Virus record (IMG/VR): IMGVR_UViG_3300003885_000406
Span: 1 to 27,769 of that record
Direction: 5' to 3' (one strand)
DNA length: 27,769 nt
Source: a virus
The notes under the pieces were generated by a model. The model was not told where the DNA came from and made no database searches. It saw only the letters and a program-made list of their open reading frames with translations. The first letter of the stretch is position 1, and each line of letters opens with the position of its first letter. Of this stretch, positions 1 through 6,435 are shown piece by piece. Position numbers and translations under genes: made by a program.

Positions 1-1
1 G

Positions 2-187
2 GGAGAAGCAGCTATACTGGCTATCATAGCAAGCGCACCTACGAGTGAACCTATAAAGAGTGAGTATAAAACCCTTACTGAGTTCCTTAAAGCTAAGCTT
101 GCTTATAGAGCAGCACAGGAGGCAGGCATAAAGGCTCCTAAGAAGGAAGGAATGGAAGGAAGCGAAGGAATGGAAGAAGAGCTATGA
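2..187 (+). CDS. C-terminal end of a gene cut by the window edge
   Basis: The reading frame is open from the first bases to a TGA at 185-187, giving 61 residues with no start visible, so this is the tail of a gene that begins before the window. The visible part has an Ala/Ile-rich stretch, a Lys/Ala-rich probable helix (EFLKAKLAYRAAQEAG) and an acidic, Gly/Met/Glu-rich end built on a 12-base DNA repeat. Its TGA overlaps the ATG of the next gene as ATGA, which suggests translational coupling. The function is not recognisable. The frame matches the tight overlap seen along the whole arm, and that is the main reason to believe it is coding. Confidence 0.6.
   Translation, partial: GEAAILAIIASAPTSEPIKSEYKTLTEFLKAKLAYRAAQEAGIKAPKKEGMEGSEGMEEEL
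146..175 (+). repeat. Two copies of a 12-bp purine-rich repeat, GAAGGAATGGAA
   Basis: Exact copies lie at 146-157 and 164-175, 18 bases apart, inside the end of the cut gene. They encode its Glu/Gly/Met tail. The block also supplies GGA-rich sequence just upstream of the ATG at 184, so it may serve as that gene's ribosome binding region. Confidence 0.6.
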
Positions 188-522
188 GTACCTTAGATAG
201 CATAGATGCCTATAATAAATACGGTGTTACTCCTTCTAACCTACGCTTCATGATTAATAACCTATTCTATATGCCTGAGAACTATAAGGACTGCTTACAA
301 GGTTACTATATAAAGAACTATACTACAAAAGAATTCTTAGCTAAGATAGATGATGGACAGATATATGATGAAGGTATATCCTATCAAATAGTCTATCATA
401 AGACAGACCCAACTAAGCTACTAAGGAGGCAGGAACATACCTCTGTTAAGATGTCTTTTAGGCTACCAGACCCCATATTTAACATACTACCCACTGTACT
501 TGTACAGGAGATAATAACATGA
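184..522 (+). CDS. Hypothetical 112-aa protein
   Basis: I do not recognise a family. The product is 112 residues, rich in Tyr, Asn and Ile, soluble in appearance, with no signal peptide, membrane segment or cysteine pattern of note. The start is the ATG that overlaps the previous stop (ATGA at 184-187), with purine-rich GGAAGAAGAG just upstream. The end overlaps the helicase start in the same way (ATGA at 519-522), so it is probably co-translated with the helicase. Such small proteins next to phage helicases are often accessory replication factors, but nothing in the sequence shows this. Confidence 0.75.
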   Translation: MSTLDSIDAYNKYGVTPSNLRFMINNLFYMPENYKDCLQGYYIKNYTTKEFLAKIDDGQIYDEGISYQIVYHKTDPTKLLRRQEHTSVKMSFRLPDPIFNILPTVLVQEIIT

Positions 523-2315
523 GTCAAATAACATCCTCTAAGCTCTCTGCTATACTAGCAGACATAAGAGAGAAGAAGAAAGCAGATAAGCTTCTTATAA
601 ACTCTACACCTATTAATGATGCGGCAGTCATACATGAGAAAGGAGGGCTTAATAAGTTTGACTCTCTTAGAGCAAGACTCCTTGCCAAGAAGGAAACTAA
701 GGAAGCCCCTTCTCTATCACCTGTTACGCAGGAAGTAGAGAACACAGAGGTACCCAAGAAAGCAGAGAACACACATGTAGACAAGGAAGGAAACCTTATA
801 ACCTATAACAAGGAGCAAGAGGAGTTTGTCTCTCTAGCAGCTACAGGTAAGAGCTGTGTACTTATAGGCTCTGCGGGTACAGGTAAGACAACTTGTATGC
901 AAGGAGCACTCTCAGCTCTAGAACAGACAGGTCGTATACCAGTACTCCATGCTGACGACCATAAGTATCTAACAGACGGTACACCTGGAGTAGTCATCAT
1001 AGCTTATACTAGGAGAGCTACCAATAATATAAGAAGGGTTCTCCCAGACAATCTCAAACTCAATGCTATAACCTCTCATAAACTTCTTGAGTACAGACCT
1101 GAGTTCTTTGAGATATATGACGAGGTAACAGGGAAGGATAAGAAGACTATGAGGTTCCTAGCTTCTCGGAACGCGGAAAGACCTCTCCCCTCCACCCTTG
1201 CTACCATAGTAGTTGAGGAATCATCCATGCTCTCTGTTGAACTCTATAATGAAATCAACCTAGCTCTTACACACTCTGTACAGTGGATATTCTTAGGAGA
1301 TATAAACCAGCTCCCTCCTGTATTTGGTTCCGCAGTACTAGGCTTCAGACTCTTAGACCTACCCACTGTAGAGTTAACACATGTATATAGACAAGCTCTT
1401 GAATCACCTATCATACGACTCGCTCATAGAATACTCTCAGGGAAGGTCATAAAGAAAGAGGAGTTCTCTTCCTTCTTTGTTAAGGATAAGCTTAAACTAC
1501 ACCCATGGAAGAAACACCTTACAGCAGATGATGCGCTTAGAACCTTAGGTGCGTTCTTCTGTCAAGCCTACGACTTAGATGTGTATGATACAGAGCAGGA
1601 TATAATACTTATACCGTATAATAAAGCCTGCGGTACACTGGAACTTAATAAGATAATAGCTAATCACATAGCAAGGAAGCACGGAAGAACTACCTATGAG
1701 GTGGTAGCAGGCTTTAACAAGCATTACTTCTCTATAGGAGACAAGGTTCTCTATGATAAGGAGGATGCAGAGATAGTAGATATAGTTATCAATGCAGCTT
1801 ATACAGGTGCGCGGTTCCAAGCTGAGTCTAAGAACTTAGATTACTGGGGTCATAACAGTAAGGCAATGCAGGAGTATACAGCTAAGATGTCAGATACAGC
1901 AGACACTGAGGCTGATATAGACTTTCTCTTAGAAGCAGTAGGTTCTGTAGGAGACGATGATGATAGAGTTCGTAAAGGTTCTCACTGTATAACTGTAAGA
2001 CTCACTGATACAGGAACAGACATGACAATAGACTCTGCTTCTGATATAAATAACCTTCTCCATGCTTATGCTCTTACAGTACATAAGAGCCAAGGCTCGG
2101 AGTGGACAAAAGTTTTCTTATGTTTACACCATTCACACGCAGCTATGTTACAAAGAGAGCTATTATATACAGCTGTTACAAGAGCTAAAGAGGAGTTGTA
2201 TGTTATCTGTGAACCAGACTCCTTTGTTAAGGGGATAGAGAGGCAACGTATACAGGGGGATACTCTCTTAGAGAAGGCTGAGTTTTTCAAGGGCAAGCTA
2301 ATAAGTCCATCTTGA
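519..2315 (+). CDS. SF1B DNA helicase, RecD/Dda-like
   Basis: This is predicted to be an ATP-driven helicase acting on phage DNA in the cytoplasm. In the 598 residues I see the SF1 motifs in order: Walker A GSAGTGKT at 117-124, the DExx-box equivalent VVEES at 231-235, GDINQLPP (motif III) at 260-267, YRQ (motif IV) at 290-292, TVHKSQGSEW (motif V) at 520-529 and YTAVTRAKEELYV (motif VI) starting at 550. TVHKSQG and VTRAK are typical of RecD, RecD2 and Dda. Residues 1-95 are a charged, low-complexity extension. Residues of roughly 380-500 between the RecA folds probably include the SH3-like insertion of this family. It is coupled by ATGA to the gene before it and followed by an intergenic promoter. 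It could be a replicative, recombination or origin-remodelling helicase. Confidence 0.93.
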   Translation: MSQITSSKLSAILADIREKKKADKLLINSTPINDAAVIHEKGGLNKFDSLRARLLAKKETKEAPSLSPVTQEVENTEVPKKAENTHVDKEGNLITYNKEQEEFVSLAATGKSCVLIGSAGTGKTTCMQGALSALEQTGRIPVLHADDHKYLTDGTPGVVIIAYTRRATNNIRRVLPDNLKLNAITSHKLLEYRPEFFEIYDEVTGKDKKTMRFLASRNAERPLPSTLATIVVEESSMLSVELYNEINLALTHSVQWIFLGDINQLPPVFGSAVLGFRLLDLPTVELTHVYRQALESPIIRLAHRILSGKVIKKEEFSSFFVKDKLKLHPWKKHLTADDALRTLGAFFCQAYDLDVYDTEQDIILIPYNKACGTLELNKIIANHIARKHGRTTYEVVAGFNKHYFSIGDKVLYDKEDAEIVDIVINAAYTGARFQAESKNLDYWGHNSKAMQEYTAKMSDTADTEADIDFLLEAVGSVGDDDDRVRKGSHCITVRLTDTGTDMTIDSASDINNLLHAYALTVHKSQGSEWTKVFLCLHHSHAAMLQRELLYTAVTRAKEELYVICEPDSFVKGIERQRIQGDTLLEKAEFFKGKLISPS

Positions 2316-2372
2316 GATACCCATAAAACTACTATTGACATAGACCTATCTCCCTAAGAAAAAAGAAAGAAC

Positions 2373-2401
2373 TTGACACCCCGACCCTTTTATTATAAAA
2401 T
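2373..2401 (+). promoter_or_regulatory. Sigma70-like promoter, TTGACA-N17-TAAAAT
   Basis: A perfect -35 box TTGACA lies at 2373-2378 and a -10 box TAAAAT at 2396-2401, with a 17-base spacer. It sits in the 183-bp gap after the helicase and about 100 bases before the ATG at 2499. A second TTGACA at 2335-2340 lacks a convincing -10 box. Host RNA polymerase should recognise this promoter, so the downstream gene is probably transcribed on its own as well as by read-through. The rest of the gap (2316-2498) holds no gene. Confidence 0.7.
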
Positions 2402-2498
2402 ACCTGCAAGGTAATCGACCTGAAACAAATCTAACAGCTCTATAACCTTACTATCCTGTACCTAATACGTACACCATAACCTAAGAAGGAAACATATC

Positions 2499-3270
2499 AT
2501 GAACGACCTAGCACAGAACGTAGAAGAAGTTGTAGAAGAAGCAGAAGGTACTGACTCACGTGATACTACTACAGCAGACGTAGCCAGCTATCCCTAGTAA
2601 GGAAGAGCTTGCAGCCTTATGTGCAGATATCCAAGCAGGTAACGAGCTTGTAGATGTACAGCCTGTAGTCTTTAACTTTAAAACAGCCGTAGAAAAGAAC
2701 GCTGACGGCGAAGTTATCTCTGAGATTAAGCGACCTGCCTTAGAGCTAGCCATTGCTTATCCTAATGTAGCAGGTATCATTGATATCTTAGAGAAAGGTT
2801 CTACCGACGAAGGTAAGAAATCTCTGGAACTTCTGATGGCTTCTGTTAATGCAGTTATTACAGCTCAAGCGCGGGTACTTGTCTTAGATGACCCTGCTCT
2901 TACAGCTCTTAATATGCCAATGGACAAGCTTACATTTGACTTCATTGCTAACATGCCTAAAGCAGAGCGTTCTGGCGGTGGTATAGCTAAAGAAGTATGG
3001 GATGACTTTGGTAAGGATTACCTTATCACAATGCCTGAAGCTACTGGTAAGTCTATCGAACGTGTTGACAAGGCAGCTAAACTTCTTGTTGGTAAGTTCT
3101 CAGCAGTTAAGACAGCTATACCTGTTATTAAGATGCTAGTTGAACAGCTTACTATCTACATCGAGCATACTAAACGTGCGGATGAGTTCTCAGCTTGTGT
3201 TGAGTTCTTGATTGATAAGGCTGATAAGCTGGTTAATGTTACACCTGAAGAACTGCTGGAAGCTTTATAA
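2499..3270 (+). CDS. Unknown 256-aa protein made by +1 frameshift (or a frameshifted gene)
   Basis: The first frame starts at ATG 2499 behind the Shine-Dalgarno AAGAAGGAAA and encodes 32 acidic residues, up to Tyr-Pro and the stop TAG at 2595-2597. The same protein then continues one base forward: the +1 frame is open from 2584 to TAA 3268-3270, and it has no ATG, GTG or TTG before 2836. Joining 2499-2594 to 2596-3270 gives about 256 residues. The downstream 144-residue frame alone would start inside a helix-like stretch and lacks a good ribosome binding site. The second part is Ala/Lys/Leu-rich and probably all-helical; no family is recognised. The gene has its own promoter and terminator, so it is likely well expressed. 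A sequencing error or a recent inactivating indel is the main alternative. Confidence 0.6.
2586..2600 (+). promoter_or_regulatory. Candidate +1 programmed frameshift site, CCC-TAG followed by TAA
   Basis: In the first frame the codons read AGC TAT CCC TAG TAA. The P-site proline tRNA on CCC can re-pair with CCT one base downstream, placing AGT in the A site and continuing the long frame. This is the geometry of known +1 sites (CUU-UGA in RF2, UCC-UGA in antizyme, CCC-UGA type sites in phage). The two stops in tandem make readthrough in the original frame unlikely. I see no RF2-like upstream Shine-Dalgarno and only a weak 5-bp stem downstream, so a stimulator is not evident. Confidence 0.5.
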
Positions 3271-3299
3271 GTTCTCCCGTAGATAGGTGTTTTATAGAA

Positions 3300-3336
3300 G
3301 GGCTTCACTGCTGATGTATAGTAGTGAGGCTCTTTT
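3300..3336 (+). terminator. Rho-independent terminator after the frameshifted gene
   Basis: The arms at 3300-3311 and 3321-3332 form a 12-bp stem, three pairs being G-U, with a 9-base loop, followed by TTTT. It lies 30 bases after the stop at 3270 and closes a promoter-gene-terminator unit. It is the only simple terminator in the first 8 kb. Confidence 0.75.
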
Positions 3337-3385
3337 AGTAAGATATCTCCCACAAAACCATACAACTAGGAACCATAGTATAGAG

Positions 3386-3658
3386 ATGCGCATGTACGAG
3401 CCGATATGGATAAGAATTAAAACTCACAATACTGCCTCCCTAGTTACGCACCCAGACAATGCAGCCAGAATCAAGAGAGCTGTTATAAAAGAGAAGAATG
3501 CAGACACTGGCTATAAGCTACTCCTAGCAGAGAAAGCTCTTATAGCTGAGTTAGTTATAACACAAGAGGAGAGTCCGGAGTATATGGGTAGCATACTCAT
3601 TAACTTCTCTCTTAATAAGAAGATTAAATTAGACTATCTAGGAGTAGATAACTTATGA
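3386..3658 (+). CDS. Hypothetical 90-aa protein
   Basis: No family is recognised. The frame is open further upstream to ATG 3287, but that start would place coding sequence across the terminator hairpin, so I prefer ATG 3386 (or ATG 3392, which has GAG six bases upstream). The product is basic and hydrophilic, with helical stretches such as NAARIKRAVIKEKN and YKLLLAEKALIAELVI. Its stop overlaps the next start as ATGA at 3655-3658. It begins a run of small overlapping genes (3386-4921) which presumably share one message. Confidence 0.6.
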   Translation: MRMYEPIWIRIKTHNTASLVTHPDNAARIKRAVIKEKNADTGYKLLLAEKALIAELVITQEESPEYMGSILINFSLNKKIKLDYLGVDNL

Positions 3659-3741
3659 ACGCACTAAAGTCAGTAGTAGATATAGCACTAACATTAGCTA
3701 TATTAATAGTATTAGCTGTTGTAGCGAGTGATTTCCTATGA
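3655..3741 (+). CDS. 28-aa single-pass membrane microprotein
   Basis: This short gene is too small for most gene callers. It encodes MNALKSVVDIALTLAILIVL and then AVVASDFL. Residues of about 6-25 form one hydrophobic segment, so the product should sit in the inner membrane. It overlaps both neighbours as ATGA (3655-3658 and 3738-3741). It exactly fills the space between two genes and keeps frame and overlap on both sides, which supports it as real. The function is unknown. A toxin-like, holin-like or membrane-anchor role is possible but not shown. Confidence 0.6.
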   Translation: MNALKSVVDIALTLAILIVLAVVASDFL

Positions 3742-4001
3742 ACCTACAAGAGCAGCTATCAGCCAAGATAGATGAGATTGAGCAGTGCTTAGAAAACAAT
3801 GCACCTAATCTTAACACCATCCTACAGACAGTCCACCGACAACTTAAGAAAGATTCAGAGCTTGTTACCCTTCTCTCAGACAAAGAATGTTCAGTACTAG
3901 TTAACGGTCTTAAGCAGCATACTAAGATTGAACTAGCTTGTACCGCGCTTAAGTCTAAGCCTAAGAAGTCTCTCAAATCCACTACTATAGATGATCTATG
4001 A
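3738..4001 (+). CDS. Hypothetical 87-aa protein, helical
   Basis: No family is recognised. The 87 residues are mostly helix-forming (LQEQLSAKIDEIEQCLENN), with a heptad-like N-terminus that could form a coiled coil. A Lys/Ser-rich stretch follows near residues 72-84 (KSKPKKSLKS). The start ATG overlaps the stop of the 28-aa membrane gene, and the end overlaps the next start as ATGA at 3998-4001. Both overlaps suggest coupled translation. Confidence 0.7.
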   Translation: MNLQEQLSAKIDEIEQCLENNAPNLNTILQTVHRQLKKDSELVTLLSDKECSVLVNGLKQHTKIELACTALKSKPKKSLKSTTIDDL

Positions 4002-4342
4002 GTGCGATAGTACACTCCCCTAATTCCTTATATAAATCTCTCATGCCTACAAATGCCTCAGACCCAATAGCAGAGTATCACTTACCAGAACTTTACTGCA
4101 CCTTCACAGTGTATAAGTTACATCCTAAGGTGGCAGCTTATGAAAATGAGTCAGTACTTTATATATACATAGAGTATGATAAGACCTATGATGGACTGAG
4201 TTATATGCCTTGTATGGACTTAGCTTATAGGCCTGGAGTACTTGAGAGATTACTAAAGATGGGTGAGTTAAGAGATAATCTTATTGAACACTACCTTACA
4301 GGTATCATGTTGGAGAGACCTCTTGATGAATACTATCAATGA
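3998..4342 (+). CDS. Hypothetical 114-aa protein
   Basis: No family is recognised. The product is Tyr-rich (13 or so tyrosines in 114 residues), with a beta-strand-like centre (YCTFTVYKLHP, SVLYIYIEYD) and a helical end. There is no signal peptide or membrane segment. It is coupled by ATGA to the gene before it. Its last 17 bases overlap the next gene if that gene starts at 4326. Confidence 0.7.
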   Translation: MSAIVHSPNSLYKSLMPTNASDPIAEYHLPELYCTFTVYKLHPKVAAYENESVLYIYIEYDKTYDGLSYMPCMDLAYRPGVLERLLKMGELRDNLIEHYLTGIMLERPLDEYYQ

Positions 4343-4772
4343 AGGAACTCATTCCTATACTCATTTACTAGATAAACTTAAGAAGGACTTGGTAAGTAGG
4401 AGAGTAGTAAATATAATCTCCCCTGAATATGAGACTAAACCCTTCCCACTTAAGTATCTACTACTAATATATACAAGAGCTAGGATTGGTAGCACTAAAC
4501 ACTTATGGTGCGATAAGTCATTAGAATTTAAGTTATTAGCAGACTGGCTAAAGCCTATAGTATATAAGCATAAAGGCTTAGATATGGGTTCCCTAGCAAT
4601 AGAATTACCTAACACTCAATCAGAGTTCTCTCAGCATGTAGGCTTACCTATGCCTCATATAGTAGAGTGCTATATTACAGAAGTATTACCCGAACTTAAT
4701 ACCCTTAATACCTTTAATATCCTTAATATCCTTAATAACAAGCCTGCCTCTATAGGCACAGGAGACTTATGA
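4326..4772 (+). CDS. Hypothetical 148-aa protein with a Leu/Asn repeat near its end
   Basis: No family is recognised. The frame is open to ATG 4284, but ATG 4326 has GGAGAG about ten bases upstream and overlaps the previous gene by only 17 bases, so I take it as the start. The product has a basic helical N-terminus (LLDKLKKDLVSRRVV) and, near residues 122-137, short repeats of the form LNT-LNT-FNI-LNI-LNN. The repeats come from a 9-base tandem DNA repeat. The stop overlaps the next start as ATGA at 4769-4772. Confidence 0.7.
   Translation: MNTINEGTHSYTHLLDKLKKDLVSRRVVNIISPEYETKPFPLKYLLLIYTRARIGSTKHLWCDKSLEFKLLADWLKPIVYKHKGLDMGSLAIELPNTQSEFSQHVGLPMPHIVECYITEVLPELNTLNTFNILNILNNKPASIGTGDL
4692..4736 (+). 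repeat. Five tandem copies of a 9-bp unit ending in TTAAT
   Basis: The units at 4692, 4701, 4710, 4719 and 4728 read roughly ACCCTTAAT or ATCCTTAAT. The period is three codons, so the repeat stays in frame and encodes Leu/Phe-Asn-Thr/Ile units. Replication slippage is the likely origin, and copy number may vary between relatives. Confidence 0.8.
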
Positions 4773-4921
4773 TGTGTGAGCTATATCTTATACCCCAATT
4801 ATACACATGGTGCGGATTTCTTACAGCACTCGCCTATTCCCTCTTATTACCCTTATCTATATGTTGGATAGTATGTAAACTGGTTAAGATATGTATCCTA
4901 GCTAAGGATGCAGACTCATGA
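4769..4921 (+). CDS. 50-aa single-pass membrane protein
   Basis: This short gene starts at ATG 4769 (overlapping the previous stop as ATGA) and ends at TGA 4919-4921. It encodes 50 residues with one long hydrophobic segment at about 15-42 (CGFLTALAYSLLLPLSICWI), followed by a basic, Lys-containing end. A single inner-membrane segment is expected. It contains five cysteines, unusual for so small a protein. The function is unknown. It is the second membrane microprotein in this chain of small overlapping genes. Confidence 0.6.
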   Translation: MMCELYLIPQLYTWCGFLTALAYSLLLPLSICWIVCKLVKICILAKDADS

Positions 4922-5969
4922 GCATAGAGACATGAGTACTGAGACTAGCTTCCTAGACACTCCTCTTACAGCACCTCTTATAGAGCCAGAAAAGACAGTA
5001 TACTTACCTGAGGGAGAGATAGACCCAAGAATAAAACTACTCTCCCATTCTTCTCGCTCCTCTCTTAACAAGTGTCCTCGTAAGTTTCAACTCTATAGGC
5101 TCTCATCTCTACAGAACGAAGGAGAGGAGGAGAAGGACATGTACCAACAACTTACCTTTGACTATGGTTCTACTGTAGGTGTAGGAATACAAGCTCTCTT
5201 AGAGCATAAGGACTATGATAAGACTATCATGGAGATGTTAGCAGAATGGGGTGTAGACCTGCTAGCAAGGAATGATAGACAGAAGAAGTCTTTCTGGGAA
5301 GCAATCGTAGCAGTAGATGCCTTTAAGAAAGTAATAGATGATGGTTACTTAGATGACTATGAACTCCTTTACTTTGACCATCCTAAGACAGGTGTTAAGA
5401 CTGCGGCTATAGAGCTAGCATTCAAGATTGAACTACCTAATGGGTACGCTTACCGAGGGTTCATAGATGCGGTTCTTAAGCATAAGGTTACAGGAGCTGT
5501 GTTGGTCTTAGAACTTAAGACTACCTCCTTTAGACAAGTTAACCCTGCTATGTATAAGAACTCAGGACAAGCTCTTGGGTACTCAGTCATACTGGATCTC
5601 CTCTTTCCCTCTCTCTCCTCATATACCGTTCTGTATCTGGTATATTCGAGTACCAGTAGGGAGTACACAGATATGCCCTTTGATAAGTCTGCTCAACAGC
5701 GGGCGCAATGGCTTACGGAACTACTCATAGATACTAAGAAGATAGATATGTATGAGGACTTTGAACTGTATCCTATGAATGGAGACTTCTGTTATGACTT
5801 CTTTCATGACTGTGAGTATCTAGGACTCTGTGGATTGAGTACTGAGAGACTGACTAAGCCACTGACCGCGGAAATCCTGGGCAGTATAGCTAGCAGGGAA
5901 GAGAAGTATGATTTCGTATTTGAATTTAATAAACTGATAGCCGCTCAGATAGATAAGAGCGCAACTTAG
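4908..5969 (+). CDS. RecB/Cas4-type PD-(D/E)XK nuclease, probably Fe-S bound
   Basis: This is predicted to be a DNA exonuclease or resection nuclease. In 353 residues I see SRSSLNKCPRKF (49-60), GxxD as RGFID with Asp187, the ELK motif with Glu202 and Lys204, and the QxxxY motif with Gln221 and Tyr225. These match the PDDEXK_1 nuclease core of RecB, AddB and Cas4. Four cysteines are placed as in the Fe-S versions: one early (Cys56) and three late (Cys295, Cys302, Cys308). An iron-sulfur cluster is therefore inferred. The start could be ATG 4932 instead of 4908, since neither has a strong ribosome binding site. It lies two genes before a Sak4-like ATPase, which suggests a resection-plus-annealing recombination set. 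There are no cas1 or cas2 neighbours, so a CRISPR role is not supported. Confidence 0.85.
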   Translation: MQTHEHRDMSTETSFLDTPLTAPLIEPEKTVYLPEGEIDPRIKLLSHSSRSSLNKCPRKFQLYRLSSLQNEGEEEKDMYQQLTFDYGSTVGVGIQALLEHKDYDKTIMEMLAEWGVDLLARNDRQKKSFWEAIVAVDAFKKVIDDGYLDDYELLYFDHPKTGVKTAAIELAFKIELPNGYAYRGFIDAVLKHKVTGAVLVLELKTTSFRQVNPAMYKNSGQALGYSVILDLLFPSLSSYTVLYLVYSSTSREYTDMPFDKSAQQRAQWLTELLIDTKKIDMYEDFELYPMNGDFCYDFFHDCEYLGLCGLSTERLTKPLTAEILGSIASREEKYDFVFEFNKLIAAQIDKSAT

Positions 5970-5980
5970 GAGCTAGAACA

Positions 5981-6268
5981 ATGATAAGACTAAGATATAA
6001 TGGCAAGGTTGATAAGGACTTTGATATGTCAGGTAAGCCTGAGAATGTAGGAGACTTAGTAGAGTTTGCCTCATTAAAGCCTTATACGGCCTCACCAGCT
6101 ACAGTCTACAGTAAGCCTAACCAAGAAATAAGTGGAACACTAGGGAATCTTAATTGCTTTGACTATGTACCTTCTATCGTACCAGATAATGTAACACACT
6201 TAACAAAAGAGGAGATAACACAATGGCAGACCCAAGCGCACAAGAAATACCTGATACACCTTCAATGA
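5981..6268 (+). CDS. Hypothetical 95-aa protein
   Basis: No family is recognised. The start ATG 5981 has AGGAG eight bases upstream. The product is hydrophilic with a beta-rich N-terminus (MIRLRYNGKVDKDFDM) and a helical end (LTKEEITQWQTQAHKKYL). Its last 46 bases overlap the next gene in another frame, and the ribosome binding site of that gene (GAGGAG) lies within it. It sits between the nuclease and the Sak4-like ATPase, so it may belong to the recombination set by position only. Confidence 0.65.
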   Translation: MIRLRYNGKVDKDFDMSGKPENVGDLVEFASLKPYTASPATVYSKPNQEISGTLGNLNCFDYVPSIVPDNVTHLTKEEITQWQTQAHKKYLIHLQ

Positions 6269-6435
6269 AGATAACAGTAAACACAGGAGATACAGTACCC
6301 CTGTCTTTGTATAAAGAGATGGAGTCTCAGTTTCATTATGCCAGAACCTCAGCAAGAGATTGGGAGCTTAAAGCAAGTGAGTTACTTGTAGAAGTTGCAG
6401 CCCTTAAGGCTCACATAAAGAGACTGCCACAATGA
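6223..6435 (+). CDS. Hypothetical 70-aa protein with a helical C-terminus
   Basis: No family is recognised. The start ATG 6223 has a strong GAGGAG site about eight bases upstream. The first 25 residues look disordered (Pro, Asp, Thr). Residues of about 30-66 are helix-forming and heptad-like (WELKASELLVEVAALKAHIK), so dimerisation by coiled coil is possible. Its stop overlaps the start of the Sak4-like gene as ATGA at 6432-6435, so it is probably co-translated with that ATPase and could be a partner of it. Confidence 0.65.
   Translation: MADPSAQEIPDTPSMKITVNTGDTVPLSLYKEMESQFHYARTSARDWELKASELLVEVAALKAHIKRLPQ

Noticed and set aside
2836-3270. A separate 144-aa gene starting at ATG 2836
   Set aside because: The same frame is open about 250 bases further upstream with protein-like content, and no ribosome binding site marks 2836. 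It is better read as the second part of the frameshifted gene.
3287-3385. Extension of the 90-aa gene to ATG 3287
   Set aside because: This would translate the terminator stem at 3300-3336; the start at 3386 or 3392 needs no such overlap.
3698-4015. A 105-codon open frame on the minus strand
   Set aside because: It lies across well-placed, ATGA-linked + strand genes and has no ribosome binding site or recognisable protein; a shadow of those genes.
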